This document shows positions 25,861 through 34,653 of a stretch of 64,000 nt of DNA, piece after piece. Location: positions 186,001-250,000 of the forward strand of contig NZ_QWEY01000002.1 of assembly GCF_003443995.1 (NCBI RefSeq), given 5' to 3'. The DNA is from Pseudotabrizicola alkalilacus. GTDB lineage: Bacteria; Pseudomonadota; Alphaproteobacteria; Rhodobacterales; Rhodobacteraceae. Under the pieces are notes generated by a model. The model saw only the letters and a program-made list of their open reading frames with translations, was not told the DNA's origin and searched no databases. Positions within the stretch are counted from its first letter, which is position 1, and every line of letters starts with the position of its first letter. Made by a program: the position numbers and the translations under genes.

Positions 25861-27447
25861 TCAATAGCCCAGGGCCAGACCATCCTTGCGCGGGTCAGAT
25901 CCGCCGGTCAGCGTGCCGGTGTCCCAGTCGATCCAGATCGCCTGACCGCCGCCATGCGGTTCATCGGCCAGCGAGACCCGGTGCCCCCGTGCCTGCAATC
26001 CAGCGATGGAATCGGTGGGGATGCCATGCTCGGCCTGCACCTCGCCGCCCTGATAGAACACGCGCGGGCAATCCATCGCTTCTTGCAGGTCCATCCCATG
26101 ATCCAGCAGGTTGGTCAGCAGATGCACATGGCCAAAGGGCTGATAGTCGCCGCCCATCACGCCAAACGGCATGATCGCGCGCCCGTCCTTTGTCACCATT
26201 CCGGGCATGATCGTGTGCATCGGTCGCTTGCCGGGCGCCAGTGCGTTGGGGTGATCGGGGTCAAGCCGGAAGCTGGCGCCCCGGTTTTGCAGCACCACGC
26301 CGGTTTCCGCACAGGTGATGCCGCTGCCAAAGGCGTGGTAGGTGGAGTTGATGAAGCTGACCGCATTGCGCTCTTCGTCGACGATCGAGATATAGACCGT
26401 GTCGGTCTTGGCAAGGCCGGGGTCGGGCAGGTTTGTCATGGCGCGGTCCGGGTCGATTGCAAGGCGCATCCGCTCTGCGCGCGTAGCGGACAGCAGGGCG
26501 TTTACGGTGTCATCCCCGGGGGGCAGATCGCCCAGACAGTCGTTGCGGTCACGGTACGCCAGCCGGGCTGCCTCGATCTCCAGATGCAGCCGTTCTGGCC
26601 CCAGCGGGGCGAGGTTTGACAGCGGAAAGCCGGACAGGATGTTCAGCATCAGGAGCGCCGTCAGCCCCTGATTGTTCGGCGGCATCTGATGGATGCGGTA
26701 GCCGTGATACTCGGCCGAAACCGGGGTCACATAATCGGCCTTGGTCGCCGCGAAATCGGCCAGATCGTGCAGGCCGCCAAGTGCGCGCAACCGTCCGACG
26801 ATGGCTTCGGCCACCGGACCTTCATAAAAACCGGCGCGGCCCTGCTCGGCAATCCGTCGCAGGGTCCGCGCCAAAGCCGGTTGGCGGTGCAACTCGCCGG
26901 CACGGGGCGCGCGACCGTCGGGCAGAAAGATCGCGGCAGAGCCTGAATCCTGCGCCAGAAGATCGCTTGCATTGGCCCAGTCAAACGCCACCCGGTCCTG
27001 CACGACATAGACCGTTTCCGCGTAATGGATCGCCGGAGCCAGCACCTTGTCCAGCCCCAGCCGCCCGTGGTCGGCGGACAGGCGGCACCATGCGTCAACG
27101 GCACCGGGAACGGTCACCGCATGCGGACCATAGGACGGCACCTTGTCCAGCCCCATCTCGCGATAGGCGTTGATCGTGGCCGCTGCAGGAGCACGGCCCG
27201 ACCCGTTCAGCGCGATCACCGGCTCCTGGCCTTTGAGGCACATCAGCACAAAGCAATCGCCGCCGATGCCGGTTGATTGCGGTTCCACCACCGCCTGCAC
27301 GGCAGAGGCGCAGATGGCCGCATCAATTGCATTGCCGCCCGCGCGCATGATTTCCAGTGCGGCCAGCGTGGCCAAAGGGTGAGAGGTTGCGGCCATCGCA
27401 CCTGTGGCACGCGCGGGCGAGCGGCCGGGAAGCTGAAAGTTACGCAT
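25861..27447 (-). CDS. gamma-glutamyltransferase family protein, probably cytoplasmic
   Basis: A 528-residue Ntn-hydrolase of the gamma-glutamyltransferase family. Recognised blocks are GGNAIDAAICASAVQAVVEPQSTGIGGD near the start, MPPNNQGLTALLMLNIL, and the self-cleavage site with a candidate catalytic Thr350 (AKTDTVYISIVDEERNAVS), then GSGITCAETG and HTIMPGMV with a FGVMGGDYQPFGH block. Unlike periplasmic Ggt it starts MRNFQLPGRSPARAT with no signal peptide, so it should act in the cytosol, perhaps on gamma-glutamyl compounds made by the adjacent GS-like ligase. It is divergent from the gntR gene, 257 bases apart. Confidence 0.9.
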   Translation of the reverse strand: MRNFQLPGRSPARATGAMAATSHPLATLAALEIMRAGGNAIDAAICASAVQAVVEPQSTGIGGDCFVLMCLKGQEPVIALNGSGRAPAAATINAYREMGLDKVPSYGPHAVTVPGAVDAWCRLSADHGRLGLDKVLAPAIHYAETVYVVQDRVAFDWANASDLLAQDSGSAAIFLPDGRAPRAGELHRQPALARTLRRIAEQGRAGFYEGPVAEAIVGRLRALGGLHDLADFAATKADYVTPVSAEYHGYRIHQMPPNNQGLTALLMLNILSGFPLSNLAPLGPERLHLEIEAARLAYRDRNDCLGDLPPGDDTVNALLSATRAERMRLAIDPDRAMTNLPDPGLAKTDTVYISIVDEERNAVSFINSTYHAFGSGITCAETGVVLQNRGASFRLDPDHPNALAPGKRPMHTIMPGMVTKDGRAIMPFGVMGGDYQPFGHVHLLTNLLDHGMDLQEAMDCPRVFYQGGEVQAEHGIPTDSIAGLQARGHRVSLADEPHGGGQAIWIDWDTGTLTGGSDPRKDGLALGY

Positions 27448-27475
27448 CGGATCTGTTCTTTCTTAAAACTATATT

Positions 27476-27485
27476 CTGCATGCAG
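27476..27485. promoter_or_regulatory. palindrome near the ggt start, candidate operator
   Basis: The perfect palindrome CTGCATGCAG, 29 bases upstream of the gamma-glutamyltransferase ATG in the divergent promoter region. A related GCATGCAT is at 27637-27644. Binding by the GntR-type regulator is a guess from position. Confidence 0.4.
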
Positions 27486-27621
27486 GATTCATGAGCCGTT
27501 GATTTTCGTCAGCTTTCGGTTCTGATCCCCGTGCTTGCGCTCTGTCGTGTGGCTGTTGGATGGGGTGATTGGCCGACATGGCCGTCGTGAAATCTTTGGT
27601 CACTGCCGCTGTATTTATTTT

Positions 27622-27629
27622 TGTATACA
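27622..27629. promoter_or_regulatory. TGTATACA palindrome, candidate GntR-family operator
   Basis: TGTATACA in the context TTTTTGTATACAGAAAC, 76 bases before the regulator's start. FCD-type GntR regulators often bind short palindromes of the form TTGTATACAA, so this is the best autoregulatory site in the 257-base divergent gap. Confidence 0.5.
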
Positions 27630-27704
27630 GAAACAGCATGCATTTGCGAGTCAAGCCAGAATCTTGCTAAACTGCCGGTGCCTCGAGTCGATCAGGATAT
27701 GTGC

Positions 27705-28406
27705 ATGAACCAATCCAGCCCCGGACTCTTGCGGCAATCCACTTACGAGTCGATCAAATCTCTGATCATCACAGGTCAGATTGCCCCCGGCAGCCGGGTG
27801 ACGGAAACGGATCTCTCAGACCGGCTGGGCGTCAGCCGCACCCCCATCCGCGAGGCGCTGACCCGGCTGGAGCGGGATGGTCTGGTTATCCAAAGGGCAA
27901 AGCAGGGGTTTGCGGTGGCCGACTTTGATCTGGCCAAGGCAGAGGATGTCTTTGCGCTGCGTGTCGAGCTGGAGTGTTTTGCGGTCAGGCTGGCGTGCCG
28001 CAACATGGATAATACCGGGCGCGCCCGTCTGCACCAGATGATCGCGGATTGTGACGCACTGGAGGCTACGCCTGAACGGAGCCTGCACCACAATCTGCTG
28101 GAGCTGCAGATCGGATTGCGCCTGCATCATGTCATTGCCGAACTGTCCGGCAATGCTTTGCTGGCTGATACCTTGAATGGGCTTCTGGATCAGTGCCAGA
28201 TCTATATCTGGATGGATCTGACCCGGTTTGATCACTGGAACGAAGCGCGCGCCGAACATCGCGCTCTGGTCGATGGGATCTGCGCGGGCGATGCGGAGAC
28301 GGCCCAGACCATCGTGCGGCAGCACATCGAGGATACGGCCAGAAATGTGGCTGCCCTTTTGATGCGGCGCAAGGACATCTGGGCCGCGACGCTGCCCCGG
28401 ATCTGA
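27705..28406 (+). CDS. GntR family transcriptional regulator, FCD type
   Basis: A 233-residue regulator. The N-terminal winged helix is at about 10-75 (STYESIKSLIITGQIAPGSRV and LSDRLGVSRTPIREALTRLERDGLV), followed by an all-helical FCD ligand domain (DVFALRVELECFAVRLAC, then HHVIAELSGNALLADTLNGL and EHRALVDGICAGDAETAQTIVRQHIE). The His/Asp positions for metal binding in FCD domains are present in outline. ATG 27705 is seven bases after AGGA; one at 27699 would be too close. It is divergent from the gamma-glutamyltransferase gene and probably controls it and the GS-like gene in response to an amine or its gamma-glutamyl derivative. Confidence 0.93.
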   Translation: MNQSSPGLLRQSTYESIKSLIITGQIAPGSRVTETDLSDRLGVSRTPIREALTRLERDGLVIQRAKQGFAVADFDLAKAEDVFALRVELECFAVRLACRNMDNTGRARLHQMIADCDALEATPERSLHHNLLELQIGLRLHHVIAELSGNALLADTLNGLLDQCQIYIWMDLTRFDHWNEARAEHRALVDGICAGDAETAQTIVRQHIEDTARNVAALLMRRKDIWAATLPRI

Positions 28407-28424
28407 TCCTGAAAACCTGCGCCG

Positions 28425-28841
28425 TCAGGTGCTTTGACGCTGCGGCATCTCGACGTTCGGTCTGATGGGAATCGGTCTGCCTTCGGAATCCAGTGCGACA
28501 AAGGTGAAATTCGCCTCTGTCACCTTTTCGGTGCGGGCGATTTCACGCGGGCGGCGCCACGCATCGACGTGAATTGTCATCGAGGTGCGGCCCAGCCGGA
28601 CCAGCGACGCATAGAGCGACACCTCGTCCCCTACTTTGACAGGCCGGTGAAAGATCATGGCATCCACGGCGATTGTCGCACTCCGCCCGCCCGAAGTCAG
28701 CGCCGCGACACTTCCGGCGGCAAGGTCCATCTGGCTCATCAGCCACCCGCCGAAAATATCGCCTGATGGGTTGGTATCTGCGGGCATGGCGATTGTGCGG
28801 ATGGTCGGGCTGCCTTCCGGTGGCTGATCTTCACGGCTCAT
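28425..28841 (-). CDS. acyl-CoA thioesterase (hotdog fold, YciA-like)
   Basis: A 138-residue single-hotdog protein. IRTIAMPADTNPSGDIFGGWLMSQMD carries the conserved N and D of the active helix, followed by SATIAVDAMIFHRPVKVGDEVSLYASL and VTEANFTFVALDSEGRP, typical for YciA-type acyl-CoA thioesterases, which free CoA from acyl groups in the cytoplasm. ATG 28841 has AGGA upstream. It is convergent with the GntR gene. The 239 bases between its start and the DUF983 gene hold no gene that I can support. Confidence 0.92.
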   Translation of the reverse strand: MSREDQPPEGSPTIRTIAMPADTNPSGDIFGGWLMSQMDLAAGSVAALTSGGRSATIAVDAMIFHRPVKVGDEVSLYASLVRLGRTSMTIHVDAWRRPREIARTEKVTEANFTFVALDSEGRPIPIRPNVEMPQRQST

Positions 28842-29080
28842 GGCGGTCCTGTGTCTGGTTGGGAACGGTGATGCGGTTCTATCAGAGTACTCAAAGCGCG
28901 GCAGGTCCGAACCTGACCAATGGTTGGTGTACGGCCAAGGCAGGCTGCCTGTCACTTCCTGATGGGGTTCAGAAATTTGTGCAAGATGCGAATCCGGGCC
29001 GGACCGCTGTGCGCGAAAGCGCTGACCATCGCCCAAGGCTTGCCCGATGCGATGCAAAGGCCGCTTTTTGGCGTGCGGGG

Positions 29081-29443
29081 TCAGAACCCGTGCAGCCGGT
29101 CAGCCCATTGCCAGCCGATCATGATTCCCTTGATCCGCGGCAGCATCAACAGACTGCCCGCCAGAACCACCGCACTGATCATCAGCGCCGTCGCCATCGG
29201 ACCCATATCGCTGTAGACAATCATGAAATGCAGCATGAAGCCGGCGATATGGCACATCACCAGAATCGTGAAATAGGCCGGGCCGTCATCGGCCTTTTGC
29301 TGGGCAAAGCTCTGACCGCAGACATTACAGGCGGGGGCAACTTTCAGATAGCTGGTGAACAACCGTCCCTCGCCGCAGTTCGGGCAGCGCTGGCGCAGGC
29401 CATTCAGCATGGCGGGTTTTCTCTGGCGTTGGTCGTCCTGCAT
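29081..29443 (-). CDS. DUF983 family membrane protein
   Basis: A 120-residue protein. The N-terminal RCPNCGEGRLF and ACNVCGQSF form a four-cysteine zinc-ribbon-like module, and two hydrophobic helices follow (FTILVMCHIAGFMLHFMIV and ATALMISAVVLAGSLLML). This is the layout of DUF983, whose function is not established. ATG 29443 has AGGAGA upstream. The neighbouring genes give no clear functional hint. Confidence 0.85.
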   Translation of the reverse strand: MQDDQRQRKPAMLNGLRQRCPNCGEGRLFTSYLKVAPACNVCGQSFAQQKADDGPAYFTILVMCHIAGFMLHFMIVYSDMGPMATALMISAVVLAGSLLMLPRIKGIMIGWQWADRLHGF

Positions 29444-29580
29444 GGCTGTCTCCTGACACTGATCGCTATGTACAGGATCAATGTTTCCATTCAATGATCA
29501 CAGCTGCGACCATTCAACTCAGATCTCAACTCAGATCGCGGATCGGCCAGGGGGGCGCGCGCCGTACTGGCCATTTGCGC

Positions 29581-30363
29581 TCAGCCGGTTTGGCGGCGCA
29601 GTTCGCGCACCTGATCTGCGGTGATATAGCCACTGGCGCGAAGCCCCTCATCGCGTTGCCACGCTGCCACGGCCCGGCGCGTGCCCGCCCCGAAGACGCC
29701 ATCTATGCCACCGGGCCGGTAGCCCAGTCTGGTCAGACGGCGCTGAATGTCGCGGCGTTCCTCTGTGGTCAGGCTCAGCAACTGTTCTTCGGTGCGATCG
29801 TCAACCGTGTCGGGACCGTCCGGCTGTGGCGTACCGGCGACGGGGCCAGCCTGCTGCGCGATCAAACGGACCTGCTGAGCGGTGACATAGCCGGTTGACG
29901 GCAGTTTGTTCGCGGTCTGCCAGCGACCAATTGCGGTGCGGGTGTTCGACCCCCAAAGCCCGTCTGCGACCCCTGTTGGATAACCCAGCGCCGTCAACTG
30001 CGTTTGCAATTGCATACGCTGCGTGCGTGACAGGCCGATCTGTGCTTCGACCGATGCGGGGCGGACGTCTCCGGTGACGGGCGGAGGCGAGGGCTGGCCC
30101 GGCGTCACTGAACCACCAAGCCGGGTCAGGGCACGCTCGGCATTGGCCCGGTTCGCGCCGTTGGGAAACCGGCTGAGGTAGTTGCGGTACGCCTCGGCGG
30201 TGTTTGCACTCCGGGCCTGAGCAAAAGCAGTCTTTTCAAGCTCCTGCTCCACCATTGTCCGGGCAACGCCTGAAAGGATGTCGCCAATGTCGGTTTGTGC
30301 GACAGCGGGCGTCACCAAGCCAAAGCTGGTCACCAGCAGGAGGGGAAATGTCAGTTTCTTCAT
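29581..30363 (-). CDS. exported protein with two peptidoglycan-binding domains
   Basis: A 260-residue protein with a signal peptide (MKKLTFPLLLVTSFGLVTPAVAQ). It has an N-terminal helical part with a tetratricopeptide-like AEAYRNYLSRFPNGANRANAERAL, a Pro-rich linker, and two PG_binding_1 domains: LQTQLTALGYPTGVADGLWGSNTRTAIGRWQ at about 125-155 and IQRRLTRLGYRPGGIDGVFGAGTRRAVAAWQ at about 210-240. No catalytic domain is visible, so it may be a cell-wall-binding adaptor. Its upstream 207 bases contain only the presumed promoter and the end of the SRP RNA gene. Confidence 0.88.
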   Translation of the reverse strand: MKKLTFPLLLVTSFGLVTPAVAQTDIGDILSGVARTMVEQELEKTAFAQARSANTAEAYRNYLSRFPNGANRANAERALTRLGGSVTPGQPSPPPVTGDVRPASVEAQIGLSRTQRMQLQTQLTALGYPTGVADGLWGSNTRTAIGRWQTANKLPSTGYVTAQQVRLIAQQAGPVAGTPQPDGPDTVDDRTEEQLLSLTTEERRDIQRRLTRLGYRPGGIDGVFGAGTRRAVAAWQRDEGLRASGYITADQVRELRRQTG

Positions 30364-30570
30364 CGACGGCTTCCTTTCGGATCAAGGGCGTCAACAGCGC
30401 ACGATCCGACGTCACAACGCACGGGCAGGGCAATGGTTCCTCAAGGTCGCGCCGGACATCAGGACACGTGGGGAGAAGCCGATCCGCAGTCTGTGCTGCG
30501 AGGCCCGATCACAGGACTGCCGCCTTGTGGATGGGCAGGTGACTGTTCCGCCAGCAGAAAGGGGAAGGGT

Positions 30571-30664
30571 GAGAGGCTGGACAACGACCCAAGCGGGGCT
30601 CGTTACGGCTGCTTCCTTCCGGACCTGACCGGGTTGGCGAGGCGCTCGCCCGCGCCAACCTCTC
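30571..30664 (-). ncRNA. ffs: bacterial small signal recognition particle RNA (4.5S)
   Basis: About 94 nt on the minus strand. The diagnostic SRP domain IV core GTCAGGTCCGGAAGGAAGCA is present, and the ends pair as GAGAGG (5') with CCTCTC (3'). The loop GGAAGGAAGCAGC carries the M-domain binding site of Ffh. It lies between the HAD hydrolase gene and the peptidoglycan-binding gene, both on the same strand. A pyrimidine-rich stretch (CACCCTTCCCCTTT) follows and may form the 3' end. Confidence 0.95.
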
Positions 30665-30738
30665 AAGGCTCAGATAGGACAAGGGCACAGGGTTTGCAAG
30701 CCCCAGATCGCCGACATTGGCGGGTCAGGGGTGTGCGA

Positions 30739-31374
30739 TCAGTCCCAGATCCCCGCCCAGCGTGCGCCATCGGTCAGGCTGAGCGCGACGTGATGGGCAA
30801 ACCGCCCCGAGGCAGGAATGATGTCGGGCACCTGAACCACGGTCATCCCCGCGCTGAAGGCGGCTTCGGCGCCCGGTTCGCTGTCCTCGAACACCAGGCA
30901 CCGGGCCGGGTCCACGCCCAGGCGCGAGGCTGCCAGCAGATAGGGCTCGGGATGCGGTTTCGGTGCGGCCACATCATCGCGGGTGATGACCGCGTGAAAG
31001 GCAGGGCGCAGCCCGGCTTGCACCAGACGTGCCTCTGCCGGGTCACGACGCGACGAGGTGACCAGCGCCAGCCTGTGACGGTCGCGCAATCCGTGGACAA
31101 TGTCTGACGCGCCCGGTTTCAGCAGCAGGTCAACCGCCTGCGCCGCCAGAAAGGCGGTTTGCCATGTCGTGTTCAGACGGTCCAGATCCAGCCCCGGAAA
31201 CCGCGACAGGATCATTCCGGCACTGGTTATCTGATCCACCCCGACAAGGCTGTGCAGCAGGTCTTCGACCCCCTCATGCCCCTGCGCCGCAAAGGCCGCA
31301 GTGCCGCTCTGCACGGACAGGCGCTCGCTGTCGACCAGCGTTCCGTCAAGGTCAAAGAATACGGCATCAAACAC
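30739..31374 (-). CDS. HAD family hydrolase (beta-phosphoglucomutase-like)
   Basis: A 211-residue HAD phosphatase. Motif I is FFDLDGTLVDSE with nucleophile Asp9, motif II is VTSSRRD, motif III is APKPHPEPYL with its Lys, and motif IV is VFEDSEPGAEAA. The cap domain is a small helical insert (subclass I). The substrate is probably a small phosphorylated sugar or nucleotide, but cannot be read from the sequence. It lies upstream of ffs on the same strand. Confidence 0.9.
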   Translation of the reverse strand: MFDAVFFDLDGTLVDSERLSVQSGTAAFAAQGHEGVEDLLHSLVGVDQITSAGMILSRFPGLDLDRLNTTWQTAFLAAQAVDLLLKPGASDIVHGLRDRHRLALVTSSRRDPAEARLVQAGLRPAFHAVITRDDVAAPKPHPEPYLLAASRLGVDPARCLVFEDSEPGAEAAFSAGMTVVQVPDIIPASGRFAHHVALSLTDGARWAGIWD

Positions 31375-31473
31375 GGATCAGTCCTCTCGGCAAAGCGGCG
31401 CTGGCCGCCAGTCTGGCGTCTGGGTAGCAGATCCCCCCCGGATGAGAAAGGTGCCGTGGCGCGAAGCTATGGC

Positions 31474-33372
31474 TTAAAGTGCCAGCCGCAGCCGCAAAAA
31501 CCCTTCGTTGGTGCCGCTGAGCGGTGTCAGCGCCAGAGCGGGATGCTCGCCCAGACAGAACGCCGCCATCGGGCTGGTGTCAAACGCCACCGAGGTTCCC
31601 GGCACTGGCTGGAATCGCCAGGCCGGAGGCTCTGGCCGCAGGGCCGCGCCACTTTCCGACAGCAGACGCTGCATATAGGCAATCAGGATGTCGCGGTTTG
31701 GGGTCTGTTCGTCCAGCACCACACTGGCGCTTTCGACCGGGGCATAGCCGTCATTGCCCGAGCCGCGATAGCTGTTGGTGGCCAGGATGAACTCTTGCGC
31801 CGGATCAATGGGCCGGTTCTGCCAGCACGGATTGCGGATTCGATGGCCGCCCCGGTCAGACGGCGCAGCGGTCAGGTCGATCTCATAGCTCAGCCCGCCG
31901 ATGGTGTCATAGACAAACGAGGGCAAATCCGGGTCAAACAACGGCTGATCCGCCAGTCCCGGCGTTATCTGACGGTAGCCGCGCACCGAGCGTTCCAGCC
32001 AATTGCGCACTGCTGCCCCGGTCAGGCGCAGCGCCATGATGGTGTTGGGGTGAATATAGAGATCTGCCGCATGGCGCAGCAGGATATCCCCCGGCGGGAT
32101 ATAGGTATAATGTTCTGGCCCGCCCAGACCCCCAGCCTTGAACGGGGCGGTTGCCGACAGCACCGGCAGATGCGCCAGCGGGCCTCCGGCCAGCCGCGCG
32201 GCAACATAGGCGCTTTGCGCCTGATTGACGATCTGCACCGAGGGGCAATCGGTTACCATCGCGAAAAAGCTGTGGATGGCCTGCGCGGTGCGGCCAACCG
32301 GCTTGCGCGCCCATGCCCGTGTTGCCTGATGAACCTGACGGACCTGCTCCGTCAGAGACGCATCCGGCACCACCAGCGCCACCGGGCTGCCAGCTTCATC
32401 GCGGCAGGCAATGGCGCGCGCCTCGACCCGGTGGCCGGTCACCCGCCAGCCGTCGGGCGAGCGCGCCAGTTCAAGGTCGATCACCCCTAGGTGCGACCCG
32501 AAAAAGCCCGGCATGACGGCAGGTTTGCCGTGCAAAGTCGCCGACTGTGTGTCCATTCCCGGCTGGGCGGTCAGCCCCGGTCCGGGGAACACCATATGGA
32601 CATGCCCCATGACAATGGCATCAACCCCGTCAATTGCGGCAATATCCAATGCCCCGTCCTGCGGCGGGCCGCCGGGGGGGGTGGCACTGATACCGCAATG
32701 CGCCAGAACCACCGCGACATCTGCTCCGGCGGCACGCAATTCGGGAATGTGGCGTGCCACAGTTTCGGCCATCGGGCACATCTTTACATGACCGCCGATC
32801 GCCTGACGGTCCCAGATCTCGGTCTCGGGGGGCAAGACGCCGATCACACCCAGCCGGATCAGGTGTGCTGTGCCGTATTGGTCGCTCAGACGACGCTCCA
32901 CGATGGTCCAGGGCCGTATCAGCGGCGCAAGCGGGCTGTCCTCTCTGGGGATCGTATTGGCGGACAGAATGGGAAAGGCCGCCTCGGCCAAGGCTGCCGC
33001 AAGTGTGCCGATCCCGTGCGAGAATTCGTGATTGCCAAGGTTCACTGCATCATAGCGCAATTGGCCCATGGCCTGCATCATCGGGTGCGGATGCAGGGCG
33101 GTGCGGGCCACGTAGTCGCCCAGCGGACTGCCTTGCAGAAAATCGCCATTGTCGAGCAATACCGCCCCTGCCACCTCACGCCGGGCCTGTGCGATCAGGC
33201 TGGCGGTCAGGCAAAGCCCCTTGCGCACGCAGGGGGTGTCGGCGTGATAATCGTGGCCTGACAGGTTCATGTGCAGATCACTGGTCGCCAGAACCCGCAA
33301 CTGAACCCGCTCTGTCAAAGCCGGGCCGTCCGGGTCGGAAAGGTGTTCTGCGACAGGCAAGCCGGTGATCAT
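31474..33372 (-). CDS. CpdB-like 2',3'-cyclic-nucleotide phosphodiesterase/3'-nucleotidase, no signal peptide
   Basis: A 632-residue protein of the 5'-nucleotidase/CpdB family. The N-terminal metallophosphoesterase domain shows ATSDLHMNLSGHDY, VLLDNGDFLQGSPLG, NLGNHEFSHG and IVMGHVHMVFPGPG, which supply the two-metal ligands. The C-terminal 5'-nucleotidase domain ends near residue 600 with DILLRHAADLYIHPNTI and NSYRGSGNDGY substrate loops. Family members are usually periplasmic, yet here the first residues (MITGLPVAEHLSDPDGPALTE) are polar and no other start is available upstream. It is divergent from nudC. Confidence 0.9.
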   Translation of the reverse strand: MITGLPVAEHLSDPDGPALTERVQLRVLATSDLHMNLSGHDYHADTPCVRKGLCLTASLIAQARREVAGAVLLDNGDFLQGSPLGDYVARTALHPHPMMQAMGQLRYDAVNLGNHEFSHGIGTLAAALAEAAFPILSANTIPREDSPLAPLIRPWTIVERRLSDQYGTAHLIRLGVIGVLPPETEIWDRQAIGGHVKMCPMAETVARHIPELRAAGADVAVVLAHCGISATPPGGPPQDGALDIAAIDGVDAIVMGHVHMVFPGPGLTAQPGMDTQSATLHGKPAVMPGFFGSHLGVIDLELARSPDGWRVTGHRVEARAIACRDEAGSPVALVVPDASLTEQVRQVHQATRAWARKPVGRTAQAIHSFFAMVTDCPSVQIVNQAQSAYVAARLAGGPLAHLPVLSATAPFKAGGLGGPEHYTYIPPGDILLRHAADLYIHPNTIMALRLTGAAVRNWLERSVRGYRQITPGLADQPLFDPDLPSFVYDTIGGLSYEIDLTAAPSDRGGHRIRNPCWQNRPIDPAQEFILATNSYRGSGNDGYAPVESASVVLDEQTPNRDILIAYMQRLLSESGAALRPEPPAWRFQPVPGTSVAFDTSPMAAFCLGEHPALALTPLSGTNEGFLRLRLAL

Positions 33373-33606
33373 ACGCTCGCAATGGTTACGGTGGCAGACG
33401 TGAGAAAAGCCGCTTCTCTCAGCGATTGTTAGCTGATCCTGAGTAATCCGAAGTGAGGCTCTGGCAATCCTAAAAATATAACTGTGACAACTTGTTCTTC
33501 TTGTAGTTGCATTTTGACACTACGCTGTCAGCGCCGGTTTACGTATGCCTGCCGCCTATGCGATCACGGCAACAGCCGTTTTGAGGCATCAAAAGTGAGG
33601 GCGGGT

Positions 33607-34557
33607 ATGCGTTTGGCGGAAACGGTAACATTTGGCGGCTCTGGATTGAACCGGGCGGCAGAGCTGCGCGGTGATGCGGTAGCACAGGCCGACATGCTGG
33701 CGCGGGGCAGGGTGCTGCCGGTCTGGCGCGGCAAGCCGCTGATGCAGGCCGATGGGCTGGGATGGGTCGGCTCCGACTCGGTCGTGCTGCACCATGCCGG
33801 CGCGCCGGTGTTTCTGGGCTTTGACGCGGATCAGCCCTGCTTTGCCGCCGATATTTCCGACTGGCTGCCCGAGGCCGGGGCCGAGGCGGTTCAGGCCGGG
33901 TTCATGGATACCAGCGTGCAGCGTCACCCCGGCCTGCCCGACAGCTTTGCCTTTGCCGAACTGCGCGCCGCGATGCTGCGCCTGACCGCGCGCGAGGCAG
34001 AGCTGGCGGCAACGGCCAAGGCGGTGCTGCAATGGCACCGCAGCCACGGCTTTTGTGCGGTCTGTGGGGCAGCATCGGCGCCGGTGATGGCCGGGTGGCA
34101 ACGATCTTGCCCGGCGTGTGGCGCGCAGCACTTTCCGCGTACCGATCCGGTCGTGATCATGCTGGTCACCCATGGCAACCGTGCGCTTCTGGGCCGCAGC
34201 CCGGTCTGGCCCGAGGGGATGTACTCCTGTCTGGCCGGTTTCGTGGAACCCGGAGAGACGGTCGAGGCCGCTGTCCGGCGTGAGGTCTGGGAAGAGGCGG
34301 GCATCCGGTTGGGCGCGGTGCGCTATCTGTCCAGCCAGCCCTGGCCGTTCCCCGCCAGCCTGATGCTGGGCTGTGCCGCCGAGGCAGAGACCGAGGCCAT
34401 CACTCTGGACCCGGCAGAACTGGAACACGCGCTTTGGGTCACACGCGAAGACATGGTTTCGGTCATGGCGGGCACCCATCCACAGATCAAGCCTGCCCGA
34501 AAAGGCGCAATTGCGCATTTTTTGATTCAGAACTGGCTTGCAGACCGGCTGGATTGA
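33607..34557 (+). CDS. nudC: NAD(+) diphosphatase / NAD-decapping hydrolase
   Basis: A 316-residue Nudix enzyme that cleaves NADH/NAD+ and removes NAD caps from RNA. A C4 zinc motif (FCAVCGAAS..CPACGAQHFPRTDPVV) precedes the Nudix box GFVEPGETVEAAVRREVWEEAGI. The NudC-specific SQPWPFPASLMLG motif follows it. ATG 33607 begins MRLAETVTFGGSGLNR, as in homologues; the in-frame region upstream to 33484 is not conserved in type. The 234-base gap to the divergent cpdB-like gene holds the promoters. Confidence 0.95.
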   Translation: MRLAETVTFGGSGLNRAAELRGDAVAQADMLARGRVLPVWRGKPLMQADGLGWVGSDSVVLHHAGAPVFLGFDADQPCFAADISDWLPEAGAEAVQAGFMDTSVQRHPGLPDSFAFAELRAAMLRLTAREAELAATAKAVLQWHRSHGFCAVCGAASAPVMAGWQRSCPACGAQHFPRTDPVVIMLVTHGNRALLGRSPVWPEGMYSCLAGFVEPGETVEAAVRREVWEEAGIRLGAVRYLSSQPWPFPASLMLGCAAEAETEAITLDPAELEHALWVTREDMVSVMAGTHPQIKPARKGAIAHFLIQNWLADRLD

Positions 34558-34597
34558 CGCCAGTTTCGGACAGGAACGGGCGAGAACAGCCCGGCTT

Positions 34598-34622
34598 GGC
34601 TGTGGGCATCATGTCCACAGCC
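34598..34622 (+). other. hairpin after nudC
   Basis: A perfect 8-bp stem GGCTGTGG / CCACAGCC with a 9-base loop, between nudC and the SRPBCC gene. No T run follows, so terminator function is uncertain. Confidence 0.4.
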
Positions 34623-34653
34623 GCCAATCCGTCAAACCGGGCAGGGGTACAGG

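Noticed and set aside
28842-29080. Possible gene remnant between the thioesterase and DUF983 genes
   Set aside because: Short open frames exist on both strands but none has a ribosome-binding site or recognisable sequence.
30364-30570. A second small RNA next to ffs
   Set aside because: The stretch most likely holds the promoter of the peptidoglycan-binding gene and the end of the SRP RNA; no characteristic fold was seen.
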